Of a DNA stretch of 64,000 bases, positions 9,838 through 19,505 are shown piece after piece. The stretch's first letter is position 1; every line of letters starts with the position of its first letter. Made by a program: the position numbers and the translations under genes. The stretch comes from Gracilibacillus kekensis (lineage in GTDB: Bacteria; Bacillota; Bacilli; Bacillales; Amphibacillaceae): assembly GCF_900143085.1 (NCBI RefSeq), contig NZ_FRCZ01000006.1, positions 105,456-169,455 on the forward strand, given 5' to 3'. The notes beneath the pieces were generated by a model. It saw nothing but the letters and a program-made list of their open reading frames with translations, was not told the DNA's origin and did not search any database.

Positions 9838-10866
9838 ATGAGTGATATCTACAAAGATGCCGGAGTCGATGTACATGCAGGCTATCAGGCAGTCGATTTA
9901 ATGAAAAAGCATATCGCAAAAACAAATCGCCCCGAAGTAATCGGTGGCGTTGGAGCATTTGCAGGCCTTTTTGATTTAAGTAAATTCTCATATGAAGAAC
10001 CAGTATTAGTTTCAGGAACAGATGGTGTCGGAACAAAGCTAAAGCTTGCCATTGAAATGAATAAACATGACACTGTCGGCATTGATTTAGTGGCGATGTG
10101 TGTCAATGATATCGTTGCTCAAGGTGCCGATCCACTATTTTTCCTGGATTATATCGCATGTGGTAAAAATCAACCGGAAAAAATTGAACAAATCGTCAAA
10201 GGCATCACTGACGGTTGTGTTCAAAGTAATGCCGCATTAATTGGTGGTGAAACAGCGGAAATGCCGGGGATGTATGGTGATGATGACTATGATCTAGCAG
10301 GCTTTGTAGTCGGAATCGCTGATAAACAACAAATCATCACAGGCGATAGCATTCAAGCAGGAGATAAAGTGATTGGCCTTGCCTCCTCTGGAGTGCATTC
10401 CAATGGTTTTTCACTCGTTCGGAAAATTATAGAAGATAAAGGTCTCAACTACCAAGCACACATCGAAGAACTATCAACCACACTAGGGGAAGCTCTTTTA
10501 GAACCAACCAAAATCTACACGAAAGCAATACAACAATTAAAGTTGGATCTGACAATTAAGGGGATTAGTCACGTAACCGGCGGTGGTTTTTATGAAAATC
10601 TACCACGTGCATTACCTGAAGGTTTCGGTGTAAATATTCAAAAAGGATCATGGCAAAAGCCGGCTGTTTTTGATTATTTACAAAAACAAGCAGATCTAAA
10701 AGAAGAAGATATGTATGGCGTATTTAACATGGGGATCGGAATGGCAGTAATCGTTGATGGACATGAAGCGGATATGGCACTCCAATTGTTAGAAGATATC
10801 GGTGAACAGGCATATGTGATCGGTGAGGTTACAACAGAAACAGGGGTGACATTTTCCAATGACTAA
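9838..10866 (+). CDS. purM: AIR synthetase (FGAM cyclo-ligase)
   Basis: Protein of 342 residues that closes the imidazole ring from FGAM with ATP. Typical segments are VSGTDGVGTKLKLA, VNDIVAQGADPLFFLDY, GGETAEMPGMY and HVTGGGFYENLPR. ATG 9838 has AAAAAGGAG upstream at 9821-9829. It overlaps purN by 8 bases. The 146-base gap before it is unusual in an otherwise overlapping operon and is filled by the 21-bp array. Confidence 0.98.
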   Translation: MSDIYKDAGVDVHAGYQAVDLMKKHIAKTNRPEVIGGVGAFAGLFDLSKFSYEEPVLVSGTDGVGTKLKLAIEMNKHDTVGIDLVAMCVNDIVAQGADPLFFLDYIACGKNQPEKIEQIVKGITDGCVQSNAALIGGETAEMPGMYGDDDYDLAGFVVGIADKQQIITGDSIQAGDKVIGLASSGVHSNGFSLVRKIIEDKGLNYQAHIEELSTTLGEALLEPTKIYTKAIQQLKLDLTIKGISHVTGGGFYENLPRALPEGFGVNIQKGSWQKPAVFDYLQKQADLKEEDMYGVFNMGIGMAVIVDGHEADMALQLLEDIGEQAYVIGEVTTETGVTFSND

Positions 10867-11431
10867 AATAGCAGTATTCGCGTCAGGAACCGGAAGTAAT
10901 TATGACGCCATTATAGAAGCAGAAAAAAATGGTGTAATGGATGCAGAAGTAGCACTACTTGTGTGTGATACACCTAATGCAAAAGTGTTAGACAAGGCAA
11001 ATGAGTATGGTACGCCAACATTTGCGTTTGATCCAAAACAATATCGAAACAAAGAAATGTTTGAAGCGAAGCTAGTAGAAATACTCCAATTAGAAAAGGT
11101 CGACTTAATCGTCTTAGCAGGATATATGCGATTGATCGGAGAAACATTACTACGTCCGTTCGAAGGGAAAATCATTAATATTCATCCATCCCTTTTGCCA
11201 TCGTTTCCAGGACTAGATGCGGTTGGACAAGCATTTGATGCAGGAGTAAAAGTATCTGGGGTAACCATTCATTATGTAGATGAAGGAATGGATACCGGAA
11301 AGATTATTGCGCAAGCACCTGTTCAAATTGAAGATGATATGACTAGAGAAGACTTACAAAAAGCCGTTCATCAGGTGGAACATACGCTATATCCTGCAAC
11401 GATTCAGAAATTGATTACGAGAGGAGAATAA
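10859..11431 (+). CDS. purN: GAR transformylase PurN
   Basis: 10-formyl-THF-dependent glycinamide ribonucleotide formyltransferase, 190 residues. [11 protein letters not shown] at the N terminus binds phosphate; [21 protein letters not shown] around residue 105 holds the catalytic Asn-His; VDEGMDTG supplies the catalytic Asp. Overlaps the end of purM; purH follows two bases after its stop. Confidence 0.98.
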   Translation: MTKIAVFASGTGSNYDAIIEAEKNGVMDAEVALLVCDTPNAKVLDKANEYGTPTFAFDPKQYRNKEMFEAKLVEILQLEKVDLIVLAGYMRLIGETLLRPFEGKIINIHPSLLPSFPGLDAVGQAFDAGVKVSGVTIHYVDEGMDTGKIIAQAPVQIEDDMTREDLQKAVHQVEHTLYPATIQKLITRGE

Positions 11432-11433
11432 CG

Positions 11434-12969
11434 TTGAAAAAACGTGCTCTATTAAGTGTATCGGACAAAAGCAATTTAGTTCCTTTTGCTAAAGGATTAG
11501 ACAAATTAGGATATGAATTAATCTCTACTGGTGGAACATTAAAAGCTTTAAAAGAAGCGGATTTACCAGCAAAAGCTGTTTCAGAAATTACAGGTTTTGA
11601 AGAAATTTTAGATGGCCGCGTAAAAACGTTGCATCCCTATATTCATGCAGGATTGCTAGCACGTCGTGATGAAGAATCACATGTGAAACAACTAGCTGAA
11701 CGTGATATTGCACCAATTGATGTCGTAGTCGTTAACCTTTATCCATTTAAAGAAACGATTGCAAATCCTGATGTGACAGAAGAAGACGCAATTGAAAACA
11801 TTGATATTGGTGGACCAACGATGTTGCGAGCAGCATCTAAAAACTTCCGTGATGTGACAGTAGTAGTCGATCCAACTGACTATGATGCTGTGCTTGACAA
11901 TCTCGGAGACAACGGCGGCACAGCGGAATTCCGCAAAACATTAGCCGCAAAAGTATTCCGTCATACGGCAAATTATGATGCGATAATCGCGAACTATTTT
12001 GTTGATATTACAGATGAAGAAGACCCTGAAACAGTGACCCAAACGTTTGAAAAGGTTCAATCACTAAGATATGGTGAGAACCCACATCAAAAAGCAGCTT
12101 TCTATAAAGAAGGCAATGTTAAAGGTGCATCAATTGCTAACGCCAAACAATTACATGGCAAGGAATTATCGTATAACAATATTCAGGATGCCAATGCAGC
12201 TTTAGAAGTGGTATTAGAATTTGCTGATCAGCCTGCAGCTGTTGCGGTAAAACATATGAATCCATGTGGAGTTGGAATTGGTGAAACAATTTCAGAAGCT
12301 TATCAAAAAGCATACCAGGCAGACCCTGTCTCGATTTTCGGTGGTATTGTCGCACTTAATCGTGAGGTAGACGAAGCAACAGCAGATCAATTAAAAGATA
12401 TTTTCTTAGAAATTGTGATTGCGCCAAGCTTTTCTGAAAAAGCAATTGAGATCCTAACGGTAAAGAAAAACATTCGTTTACTAGAAACACCAATGGAAAT
12501 CAATGAAACAGATACTAAAAAAGTAGTCAGTGTGATCGGTGGACTACTAGTGCAAGATCGTGATAATGGCAAAATTTTAGCAAATGATCTTGAAGTGGTA
12601 ACCGATCGTAAACCAGATGCCAAAGAAATCGATGAATTGCTATTTGCGTGGAAAGTTGTAAAACACGTGAAATCAAATGCAATTGTTGTAGCAAAAAGCG
12701 ATCAAACATTAGGTGTTGGCGCTGGACAAATGAATCGTGTCGGAGCTGCCGCAATTGCCTTTGAACAAGCAGGTGAAAAAGCCCAAGGTGCTGTGATGGC
12801 ATCAGACGCCTTCTTCCCGATGCCAGATACAGTTGAAAATGCAGCAAAAGCAGGTATCAAAGCAATTATTCAACCAGGTGGATCGAAGCGTGATCAAGAT
12901 TCAATTGATGAATGTAACAAACATGGTATCGCAATGGTATTAACAAAAATGCGTCACTTTAAGCATTAA
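11434..12969 (+). CDS. purH: AICAR transformylase / IMP cyclohydrolase
   Basis: Bifunctional enzyme of 511 residues. The N-terminal IMP cyclohydrolase (MGS-like) domain has [11 protein letters not shown] and GRVKTLHP; the C-terminal AICAR formyltransferase has [15 protein letters not shown], the catalytic [10 protein letters not shown] and the LxxGxGQMNRV-like segment. Start is TTG 11434 after GAGGAG, as commonly seen in this cluster. It completes IMP synthesis. Confidence 0.98.
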   Translation: MKKRALLSVSDKSNLVPFAKGLDKLGYELISTGGTLKALKEADLPAKAVSEITGFEEILDGRVKTLHPYIHAGLLARRDEESHVKQLAERDIAPIDVVVVNLYPFKETIANPDVTEEDAIENIDIGGPTMLRAASKNFRDVTVVVDPTDYDAVLDNLGDNGGTAEFRKTLAAKVFRHTANYDAIIANYFVDITDEEDPETVTQTFEKVQSLRYGENPHQKAAFYKEGNVKGASIANAKQLHGKELSYNNIQDANAALEVVLEFADQPAAVAVKHMNPCGVGIGETISEAYQKAYQADPVSIFGGIVALNREVDEATADQLKDIFLEIVIAPSFSEKAIEILTVKKNIRLLETPMEINETDTKKVVSVIGGLLVQDRDNGKILANDLEVVTDRKPDAKEIDELLFAWKVVKHVKSNAIVVAKSDQTLGVGAGQMNRVGAAAIAFEQAGEKAQGAVMASDAFFPMPDTVENAAKAGIKAIIQPGGSKRDQDSIDECNKHGIAMVLTKMRHFKH

Positions 12970-12974
12970 AGCGG

Positions 12975-13005
12975 AGGATTCTCAACAAGTTGAGAATCCT
13001 TTCCT
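12975..13005 (+). terminator. Hairpin between purH and purD
   Basis: AGGATTCTCAAC and GTTGAGAATCCT form a 12-base perfect inverted repeat around two bases, followed by a weak TTCC tail. It may be a partial terminator or an RNA-stability element tuning purD; the poor T-run argues against full termination. Confidence 0.55.
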
Positions 13006-13032
13006 ATATTCGATATATAAGGAGGCTCTCCC

Positions 13033-14289
13033 ATGAAAGTATTAGTAATCGGCGGTGGCGGTCGTGAGCATATCATTGTCAAAAAATTAAAGGAAAGCAA
13101 ACGCGTCACAGAAATCTTCGCAGCACCAGGCAACGGAGGTATTGCAGAAGAAGCAACCTGTGTACCGATAAAAGACGATGCCATCGAAAAATTAGTATCT
13201 TTTGCCTTAGAACAGCAAATCGATTGGACAATTGTTGGCCCAGAAGTCCCTTTAACAAAAGGTGTTGTTGATGCATTCCGTAATCAGAATTTAAAAGTAT
13301 TCGGTCCAACAAGAGATGCAGCGATTATCGAAGGAAGTAAAGATTTTGCCAAAGCATTTATGCAGCAATATGATATTCCAACAGCAAAATATCAGACATT
13401 TACCGATGTAGAAAAAGCAAAAGCATACATAAAACAAGAAGGCGCACCAATCGTTGTCAAAGCAGACGGACTTGCAGCAGGTAAAGGTGTGGTCGTTGCC
13501 ATGACAGATCAAGAAGCACTTGATGCTGTAGAAAATATGTTAATTGATAATAAGTTTGGTGATGCCGGCAGCAGAGTAGTAATTGAAGAGTACTTAGAAG
13601 GTAAAGAATTCTCCCTTTTCGCTTTCGTTGATGGAGAAAACGTCTATCCAATGGTGCCAGCTCGCGATCATAAGCGCGCCTACGATAATAATGAAGGACC
13701 AAATACAGGCGGTATGGGTGCTTTTTCTCCAGTAGCAGATCTTGATCCGCAACATGTCGAGTATACTGTTGAAAAAATCTTAAAGCCTGTTGCCAAGGGC
13801 ATGAAGAAAGAAGGTCGAAAGTATACGGGAGTTCTCTATGGTGGGTTAATTGAAACAAAAGAGGGACCAAAAGTAATAGAATTTAACGCGAGATTCGGTG
13901 ACCCAGAAACACAAGTAGTCCTTCCATTACTGGAAAATGATTTAATCCAAGTAATAGAAGATGTGACATCTGGTAAGGATCCACAACTAAAATGGAAAGA
14001 TGGATATGCGATAGGAACAGTTGTCGCATCCAAAGGGTATCCAGGATCCTATGCAAAAAATGTGAAGCTTCCGGATTTAGATACGAACAACCACGATGTC
14101 TACGTGATTCATGCAGGGACTGCTCGATCCGAAGATGGCAACTTCCACTCCACAGGTGGCAGAGTCCTTCTCATTGGTTCTCTGCAAAATAGCCCAGAAA
14201 AAGCACAGACCGAAATTTATAACTACCTCACACGTTTCGATTCGTCTGATGATTTCTTTTATCGCAAAGATATCGGTTTTTCAAAATGA
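13033..14289 (+). CDS. purD: GAR synthetase (phosphoribosylamine-glycine ligase)
   Basis: ATP-grasp enzyme of 418 residues joining phosphoribosylamine to glycine, the second step of the pathway. N-terminal VIGGGGREHII, ATP-grasp VVKADGLAAGKGVVVA, the GPNTGGMGAFSP loop and EFNARFGDPETQ metal site are present. ATG 13033 follows AAGGAGG. Last gene of the operon, closed by a strong terminator; order E-K-B-C-S-Q-L-F-M-N-H-D equals that of B. subtilis. Confidence 0.98.
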   Translation: MKVLVIGGGGREHIIVKKLKESKRVTEIFAAPGNGGIAEEATCVPIKDDAIEKLVSFALEQQIDWTIVGPEVPLTKGVVDAFRNQNLKVFGPTRDAAIIEGSKDFAKAFMQQYDIPTAKYQTFTDVEKAKAYIKQEGAPIVVKADGLAAGKGVVVAMTDQEALDAVENMLIDNKFGDAGSRVVIEEYLEGKEFSLFAFVDGENVYPMVPARDHKRAYDNNEGPNTGGMGAFSPVADLDPQHVEYTVEKILKPVAKGMKKEGRKYTGVLYGGLIETKEGPKVIEFNARFGDPETQVVLPLLENDLIQVIEDVTSGKDPQLKWKDGYAIGTVVASKGYPGSYAKNVKLPDLDTNNHDVYVIHAGTARSEDGNFHSTGGRVLLIGSLQNSPEKAQTEIYNYLTRFDSSDDFFYRKDIGFSK

Positions 14290-14301
14290 TACTTTTGTTT
14301 T

Positions 14302-14336
14302 AAGCACCACAGTTGATGAAAACTGTGGTGCTTTTA
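14302..14336 (+). terminator. Terminator of the purine operon
   Basis: AAGCACCACAGTT pairs with AACTGTGGTGCTT around a 6-base loop and is followed by TTT. The next 120 bases show no gene. Confidence 0.9.
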
Positions 14337-14460
14337 AATGCAAGAAGAAACGGCGCATCTGCAAGAAGAGGATCGGATATGCTAGTAAAAGGATTAGCTC
14401 TCACCAAGTATTTCACATAAGAAATTCTTAGGGGAAGAGATTCATCTCGAAACAACAATT

Positions 14461-14511
14461 TTGACAAACAACAGTTACTAAAGTATAATTACTTACATAA
14501 AGTAAGTTAAT
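14461..14511 (+). promoter_or_regulatory. Promoter and TACT-N7-AGTA operator
   Basis: Consensus sigma-A promoter: TTGACA at 14461-14466 and TATAAT at 14484-14489, spacer 17. Directly downstream, TACT-TACATAA-AGTA at 14490-14504 lies in a larger dyad ACTTAC/GTAAGT. This fits the operator type of DUF24/MarR thiol-redox repressors (YodB, CatR), which control catechol/quinone genes such as catDE in B. subtilis. The dyad covers the expected transcription start, so repression is the likely mode. Confidence 0.75.
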
Positions 14512-14526
14512 TACAGGAGGACAATT

Positions 14527-15375
14527 ATGAAATTTCATCAGAAACCGAACACGTATGTAAGTCACGTAAAAATTAATGTACAAGATTTATATAGATCAAT
14601 CCAATTTTATCAACAAACTCTAGGATTTGACATTTTAGAAAAAACAGATACACAAGCAATATTAACTGCTGACGGCAATACGAGTATCCTATCTTTAGAA
14701 CAGCCAAAGAATGCAGAACCAAAACAAGCAAGAACAACAGGTCTATATCACTTCGCCATACTATTACCTAACCGTGCGGATCTTGCTAATTTTGTATTCC
14801 ATTGTATCGAAAATAATGTCAGATTGGGCTCATCCGATCACCTCGTCAGTGAGGCACTGTATTTCAATGATCCTGATGGAAATGGAATTGAAGTTTATAT
14901 TGATAAAGATCCTGAAACATGGACTTGGCAAAATGATCAAGTAGCGATGGCTGTTGATCCATTAGATTTTGAAGATTTATTAAAAGAAGGTCAGCAAGGC
15001 GCATGGCAAGGTTTACCTGCCCAAACCTTAATGGGACATATTCATCTACATGTGGCAAATATGGCCGAAACAAAGACTTTTTATGAAAAAGGGTTAGGTT
15101 TCGAAACAGTTTCTCGATTCGGCGATCAAGCGTTATTTATCTCTACAGGTAAGTATCATCATCACATTGGATTAAACACATGGAACGGTGTTGGTGCACC
15201 ACCACCATCAGAAAATAGTGTAGGGCTTGCGTCTTATACTCTTACTTATCCAAGTAAACAAGCATTAGACGAGGTTGTATTCAACTTAACAGCAATTGGA
15301 GTACCTGTAGAACAAGAACAAAAACAAATAATTATTAAAGATCCTTCCAAAAATAACATTATAATAACCTACTAA
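14527..15375 (+). CDS. catE: CatE-like catechol 2,3-dioxygenase (VOC family)
   Basis: VOC/glyoxalase-fold protein of 282 residues with two repeated halves (1-130 and 160-282), matching B. subtilis CatE in length and layout. Metal-ligand positions are visible in GLYHFAILLP, MGHIHLHVAN, KYHHHIGLNTW and NGIEVYID. It probably cleaves the ring of catechols formed during quinone stress. ATG 14527 follows ACAGGAGG. The quinone-type operator in front supports the role. No catD or repressor gene is adjacent, so this is a solitary gene ended by its own terminator. Confidence 0.85.
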   Translation: MKFHQKPNTYVSHVKINVQDLYRSIQFYQQTLGFDILEKTDTQAILTADGNTSILSLEQPKNAEPKQARTTGLYHFAILLPNRADLANFVFHCIENNVRLGSSDHLVSEALYFNDPDGNGIEVYIDKDPETWTWQNDQVAMAVDPLDFEDLLKEGQQGAWQGLPAQTLMGHIHLHVANMAETKTFYEKGLGFETVSRFGDQALFISTGKYHHHIGLNTWNGVGAPPPSENSVGLASYTLTYPSKQALDEVVFNLTAIGVPVEQEQKQIIIKDPSKNNIIITY

Positions 15376-15380
15376 TTTTA

Positions 15381-15416
15381 AAAGCTACTCAATTATTACA
15401 GTTGAGTAGCTTTTTT
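15381..15416 (+). terminator. Terminator after catE
   Basis: AAAGCTACTCAA and TTGAGTAGCTTT form a 12-bp stem followed by a T-run. Confidence 0.92.
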
Positions 15417-15519
15417 GCATTTCAAACAAATAGACCGAAAATTCGCATACAAAAATGATGGATTCAGATCTTTCAATTGTTATAATTAGTATATAATGGA
15501 AAAAAGGGGGGGTGCTATT

Positions 15520-16467
15520 TTGAAAAAAATGATGATAGCTCTTAGTAGTTTAATGTTAGTAGCAATGGTCTTCCTAATTATAGTTTATGAAGGTCGAGAA
15601 CCTTTACTTTCGCCAGAAGCAAAAATAATAAAAACACAGCAAACGGAAGTTACTTCTGATCCTGAAAGGCAACCGTTAAAAGTAATTGAGACACCTAGTG
15701 AAACTGACTACTCCTTACAAAATGATCAACTTCATATCACACATGATAATGGAGATACGTGGCACAAAGTCCCAATTGAAATAGAACATCTTTTTGCAGG
15801 AGAATATCAAGGTAATAGGCAAGAACTAATCGGTGGTAGTTATGAAATGACGGAAGAATATACGGCTTTCCTCTATTCAGAAGGTGAAGATTGGCAATAT
15901 CAAACGATTAAAATAACCTATACAGATGACAAAGGTAAAACATGGAAAGAAAGTATAGTGAAAGACGAAGCACTAGCCATGCGTTTTAGAAAAATCGATA
16001 TAACAAATGACGGATTTTGGACTGTTATTTTTACGTTTGATCGCACGATGTCGCAGGAAGCATCTGCTATTTATCTATCAAATGATCAAGGAGAGAATTG
16101 GCAGTCTATAAGCACACCAGATTCAACAAGACTTGTGGCAGATGGGGGCTTTATCGACCAAAATACAGGATTTATTTCGTACGGTACGCTTAATCCCGAT
16201 GCGCCAACAAGTTTATATGTTACAAATGATCAAGGAGAAACATGGGAACAGTCTGTATTTAATATGCCAAATAAGTATGAAGAAGTATTTGTAATAGCAA
16301 AATCCCCAATAGAAAAAGAGGATCACTTAGAACTAATTATGGAACAGGGGCCAAATGGTGACTATTATAGAAATGGTTTGATAAAAGCAAAGTTTATCTC
16401 AAAAGATAACGGCCAAACTTGGGAGTTTGTTGAGGAGGTAGAGCCAGAAAATGAAGAAATGGGTTAA
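15520..16467 (+). CDS. Membrane-anchored protein with Asp-box (BNR) repeats
   Basis: About 315 residues from TTG 15520, preferred because a GGGGGGTG ribosome binding site lies 6-8 bases upstream. One N-terminal transmembrane anchor (residues 4-24) is followed by an extracytoplasmic region with five Asp-box-like motifs: THDNGDTW, TDDKGKTW, SNDQGENW, TNDQGETW and SKDNGQTW. Such motifs cap beta-propeller blades in sialidases, photosystem assembly factor Ycf48 and related proteins. No catalytic residues of a sialidase are evident. It overlaps the next membrane protein by 17 bases, so the two probably act together. Substrate unknown. Confidence 0.75.
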   Translation: MKKMMIALSSLMLVAMVFLIIVYEGREPLLSPEAKIIKTQQTEVTSDPERQPLKVIETPSETDYSLQNDQLHITHDNGDTWHKVPIEIEHLFAGEYQGNRQELIGGSYEMTEEYTAFLYSEGEDWQYQTIKITYTDDKGKTWKESIVKDEALAMRFRKIDITNDGFWTVIFTFDRTMSQEASAIYLSNDQGENWQSISTPDSTRLVADGGFIDQNTGFISYGTLNPDAPTSLYVTNDQGETWEQSVFNMPNKYEEVFVIAKSPIEKEDHLELIMEQGPNGDYYRNGLIKAKFISKDNGQTWEFVEEVEPENEEMG

Positions 16468-17314
16468 AATTATAGGGATTCTAATTTTTTTAATTGCAGT
16501 TGCAATTTTTTGTTTGCAATTAGGTAGTTTTATAGCTCAACCTCTTTATCAAGCAGAGTATATTGATAACCGCTTGTTCTACTTATTTAATATAATCATT
16601 GTGCTTAGTCTTGGAATAAGTATGTTACTACTGCTTTCGCTAAATAAAAGGCGAATAACTATAATTGTTACTATAGGAATCATTATGACAGCAATAAATG
16701 TCTACTTGATGTATGAAAGTAATCAAGGAATAAAAAATATTACAAGTGTGTCGCCAAGTGGGGAAGAAGTGTTTGCTATTAAAAGTAATACATACACTGG
16801 AGAAGCGACATATTATCGCAGTTATTTTCGAATATTAGGCCGACCTCATAAAGAATTATCACAGGTTATTGAGAAGGGTGGACCAATCAATTGGTTAACG
16901 GATGATATTGCGGTTTTTACTTACCTTGATAAAAATCAACATATTCAGCAATTTGTCGGGACATATGGTGATCGTCAGGATGGCAGGTCATATTATTATG
17001 TTGGCAGTCAAATACGTGGTAATTGGCAAGGAGAAAATACACGAGTTATCGCTAATTCAGATGGTATTACCATCATGCAACAGGGCAACGATCATTTTTT
17101 TGATTGGGATCATGTACAACAATATGGAACATTAGCAATTGTTTTGTCAGAAAATGACCAAGCAAAATGGACGATTGCTCTAGGGGCGGATTTTTCATTT
17201 GATGATCATACACCAGAGCCTCCTACTGGTGAAATTATTTTGTATAAAGCTAAGTTAAAAAATACTGAAGCAATTGCTTTAGAATACATAGGTGAAGCAC
17301 AATCTATGCAATAA
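16451..17314 (+). CDS. Hypothetical three-span membrane protein
   Basis: 287 residues. Hydrophobic spans near residues 5-27, 41-63 and 70-88, then a 195-residue soluble part, probably outside the cell, that starts with SVSPSGEEVFAIKS and has a WD-like internal rhythm (INWLTDDIAVFTYLD, ENTRVIANSDGITIM). I do not recognise the family. The start overlaps the Asp-box gene and its ribosome binding site GAGGAGG lies within that gene, so co-expression is expected. Confidence 0.7.
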   Translation: MKKWVKIIGILIFLIAVAIFCLQLGSFIAQPLYQAEYIDNRLFYLFNIIIVLSLGISMLLLLSLNKRRITIIVTIGIIMTAINVYLMYESNQGIKNITSVSPSGEEVFAIKSNTYTGEATYYRSYFRILGRPHKELSQVIEKGGPINWLTDDIAVFTYLDKNQHIQQFVGTYGDRQDGRSYYYVGSQIRGNWQGENTRVIANSDGITIMQQGNDHFFDWDHVQQYGTLAIVLSENDQAKWTIALGADFSFDDHTPEPPTGEIILYKAKLKNTEAIALEYIGEAQSMQ

Positions 17315-17357
17315 TCTATGATAAACTAAAACTATAATCTTCTTAGGAGGGATCAAC

Positions 17358-18707
17358 TTGGTGCGTAATATTCAGTCAAAAGTGCGTGAAACCAATCGAT
17401 TATTACGACAAAAATCCTTACACACGATTCTGGAACAATTAGATAACCAAGTAATGGAATTAACAAAAAAGGATCGGCGAAAAAAATACAATAAAATGAA
17501 GCAGGATGCATATAGCTTTTTCCGAGGCAGTGCCTATCTGTTCTATTATGATCTTACCAAAATACCATTTAGCTTCCATACAAAGGAAGAAAAATCAACA
17601 TGGATAATGGGTGACATGCATTTCGATAATTTTAGTAGTTTTCAAGATGAGGCAGGAAACCTTGTCTTTGATGTAGACGATTTTGATGAAGGCTACCTTG
17701 GGTCCTATTTATATGATGTTTTAAGAATGGTCGTTAGTATTCGTTTACTAGCAGAACAACAGGGAGTGACAGAGCAAGATGATCAGGATGAGTTAGTTAT
17801 TTCCTTTTTAAACACTTATCGAAAACAAATCAAAAAGTTTGCGAAACGTGAAGAAGACCCGACGCAACTTCATTTTACAAGAGATAATACCAAAGGGCCG
17901 ATCAAAAAGACATTGGAAAAACTGGGAGAACGCAAAGATACACATGAATTGCATAAACAAACGATCCTTAATGAACAACGGGAAAGAGAGTTTAATCGAG
18001 ACAAGGAAAAATTAGAAGAAGTTACGACAAGAGAGTATAAAGAAATCACTCGGAATTGGCATAACTATTTAGACTCACTACCGACTGATTTATATAAAGG
18101 TGAGCAACATTATCAGATAAAAGACATTGTTAAGAAAACAGGATCTGGTGTCGCATCGACAGGTTTAAAAAGGTATTATGTGTTAATCGAAGGAGTTCAT
18201 AGTGAGGATCATGATGATGTTATATTAGAGGTGAAAGAAGCACGTCCAGCAGTACCAGCATATTTTCTACCTTATAACGAAATGTTTTGGAGCAAATATC
18301 CACATCAAGGAGAGCGAGTAGTCGCGACCCAAAAAGCAATGCATCATCAAGCAGATGCTTATCTAGGTTACTTCTCGATCGGAAAACGTGAATTTTATGT
18401 AAGGGAGAGATGTGCTTATGATAAAGATATTTCCCTTAAGCATTTAAGCGAGTTAAAACCAATCAAACAGTCGGTGAAGATCATGGGGAAAATCGCAGCG
18501 AAGATTCATGCTAGAGCTGATCAAGATATTCAAGAAGATTTATTAGACTATCATAGTGAAGATGAGATTCATAACATGATTAAAGAAAACAAAGATGCTT
18601 TTATTCATGAGCTTGTGCTATGGTCACGTTTTTATAAAGAACAAGTAGAAAAAGATTATGCGTTATTTTTGGATTGGTTAAAAACTTATTATTACAAAAA
18701 TAATTAA
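17358..18707 (+). CDS. DUF2252 family protein
   Basis: 449 residues from TTG 17358 (a GTG directly follows and could be the start); AGGAGG lies at 17345-17350. Family hallmarks are FFRGSAYLFYYDL, WIMGDMHFDNFSSFQDEAGNLVFDVDDFDEGYLG and YVRERC. The GDxHxxNF and DxDDFD pattern resembles the catalytic and metal-binding loops of aminoglycoside-phosphotransferase-like kinases, so a small-molecule kinase fold is plausible. Substrate unknown. Stands between an unknown membrane pair and moaB, 44 bases after the former. Confidence 0.85.
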   Translation: MVRNIQSKVRETNRLLRQKSLHTILEQLDNQVMELTKKDRRKKYNKMKQDAYSFFRGSAYLFYYDLTKIPFSFHTKEEKSTWIMGDMHFDNFSSFQDEAGNLVFDVDDFDEGYLGSYLYDVLRMVVSIRLLAEQQGVTEQDDQDELVISFLNTYRKQIKKFAKREEDPTQLHFTRDNTKGPIKKTLEKLGERKDTHELHKQTILNEQREREFNRDKEKLEEVTTREYKEITRNWHNYLDSLPTDLYKGEQHYQIKDIVKKTGSGVASTGLKRYYVLIEGVHSEDHDDVILEVKEARPAVPAYFLPYNEMFWSKYPHQGERVVATQKAMHHQADAYLGYFSIGKREFYVRERCAYDKDISLKHLSELKPIKQSVKIMGKIAAKIHARADQDIQEDLLDYHSEDEIHNMIKENKDAFIHELVLWSRFYKEQVEKDYALFLDWLKTYYYKNN

Positions 18708-18724
18708 AAGGAGCCTTTAAAGAG

Positions 18725-19234
18725 ATGTCTGACGCACACAAAAAAGAAGCGCCAAGCTCAGTAAGATGCAAAATAATTACCGTTAGTGATACACGGACAA
18801 AAGAGACAGATAAAAGTGGACAATTAATGTGCCACTTTTTAGAGCAAAATAATCATCAAGTAGCTGCACACCAAATCGTAAAAGACGTACAGAATGAAAT
18901 CAAATTAGCAATAGAGGATGGAATTACCCAATCCAACATTGATGCGATTTTAATCAATGGTGGAACAGGAATTGCCAAAAGAGATGTCACCATTGAAGTA
19001 GTGGAGAACTTGCTGGATAAACCAATGCCAGGCTTTGGAGAAATATTTCGAGTTCTAAGCTACCAAGAGGATATCGGTTCCGCTGCAATCCTTTCACGAG
19101 CAACAGCAGGTGTTATCCAGGATAAAGCTGTTTTTGCAACACCAGGCTCATCAGGAGCTGTAAAATTAGCAATGGAAAAGTTAATTATCCCAGAGCTTGG
19201 CCATGTGATGAGAGAAATCAATAAAGACTTATAG
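18725..19234 (+). CDS. moaB: Molybdenum cofactor protein MoaB
   Basis: MogA/MoaB-type protein of 169 residues, about the family length; adenylates molybdopterin before metal insertion. ITVSDTRT near residue 20, ILINGGTGIAKRDVTIE near residue 75 and FATPGSSGAVKLAMEKLI near residue 135 match the MPT-binding fold. ATG 18725 follows AAAGGAG. Together with moaC and modAB nearby it indicates a functional Moco pathway, which fits the Fnr-boxed NarK at 28.8 kb. Confidence 0.92.
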   Translation: MSDAHKKEAPSSVRCKIITVSDTRTKETDKSGQLMCHFLEQNNHQVAAHQIVKDVQNEIKLAIEDGITQSNIDAILINGGTGIAKRDVTIEVVENLLDKPMPGFGEIFRVLSYQEDIGSAAILSRATAGVIQDKAVFATPGSSGAVKLAMEKLIIPELGHVMREINKDL

Positions 19235-19271
19235 ACCATTGTTTTAATCAAAACCAAAGGTGGCATTTAGG

Positions 19272-19505
19272 ATGAGGAAAAGGAAATTAGAAGAAATCAA
19301 TCTTATTATTGAAAAAAACCGTAAATTAGCGAATGAAACGATTTACAAATCCTTGCCACCTAAGAGACGAAAAAGATCATGGACCAGAACACTTGGGGAA
19401 TGAGAGGCTCTCGACGAAATTGCGGTAGCTAGTTGGAAAAAAGCTGAAGCAGAAGGCAAAATAAAGCGAATATCGAAAAGGAAAATGTATTATGATTACC
19501 GCTGA
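19272..19505 (+). pseudogene. Small coding remnant with in-frame TGA
   Basis: From ATG 19272 an open frame of 43 codons (MRKRKLEEINLIIEKNRK...) meets TGA at 19401-19403. The same frame then reads 33 more coherent codons (EALDEIAVASWKKAEAEGKI...) to TGA at 19503. Composition is uniform across the stop, as in a gene broken by one nonsense change. It overlaps the next remnant by 14 bases, suggesting an ancient two-gene unit. Function not recognised; an antitoxin-like partner role is speculative. Confidence 0.45.

Noticed and set aside
9728..10036. Minus-strand frame with FMAT repeats across the 21-bp array
   Set aside because: The apparent peptide repeat is only the translation of a 21-base ladder; it runs antisense into purM and lacks a ribosome binding site.
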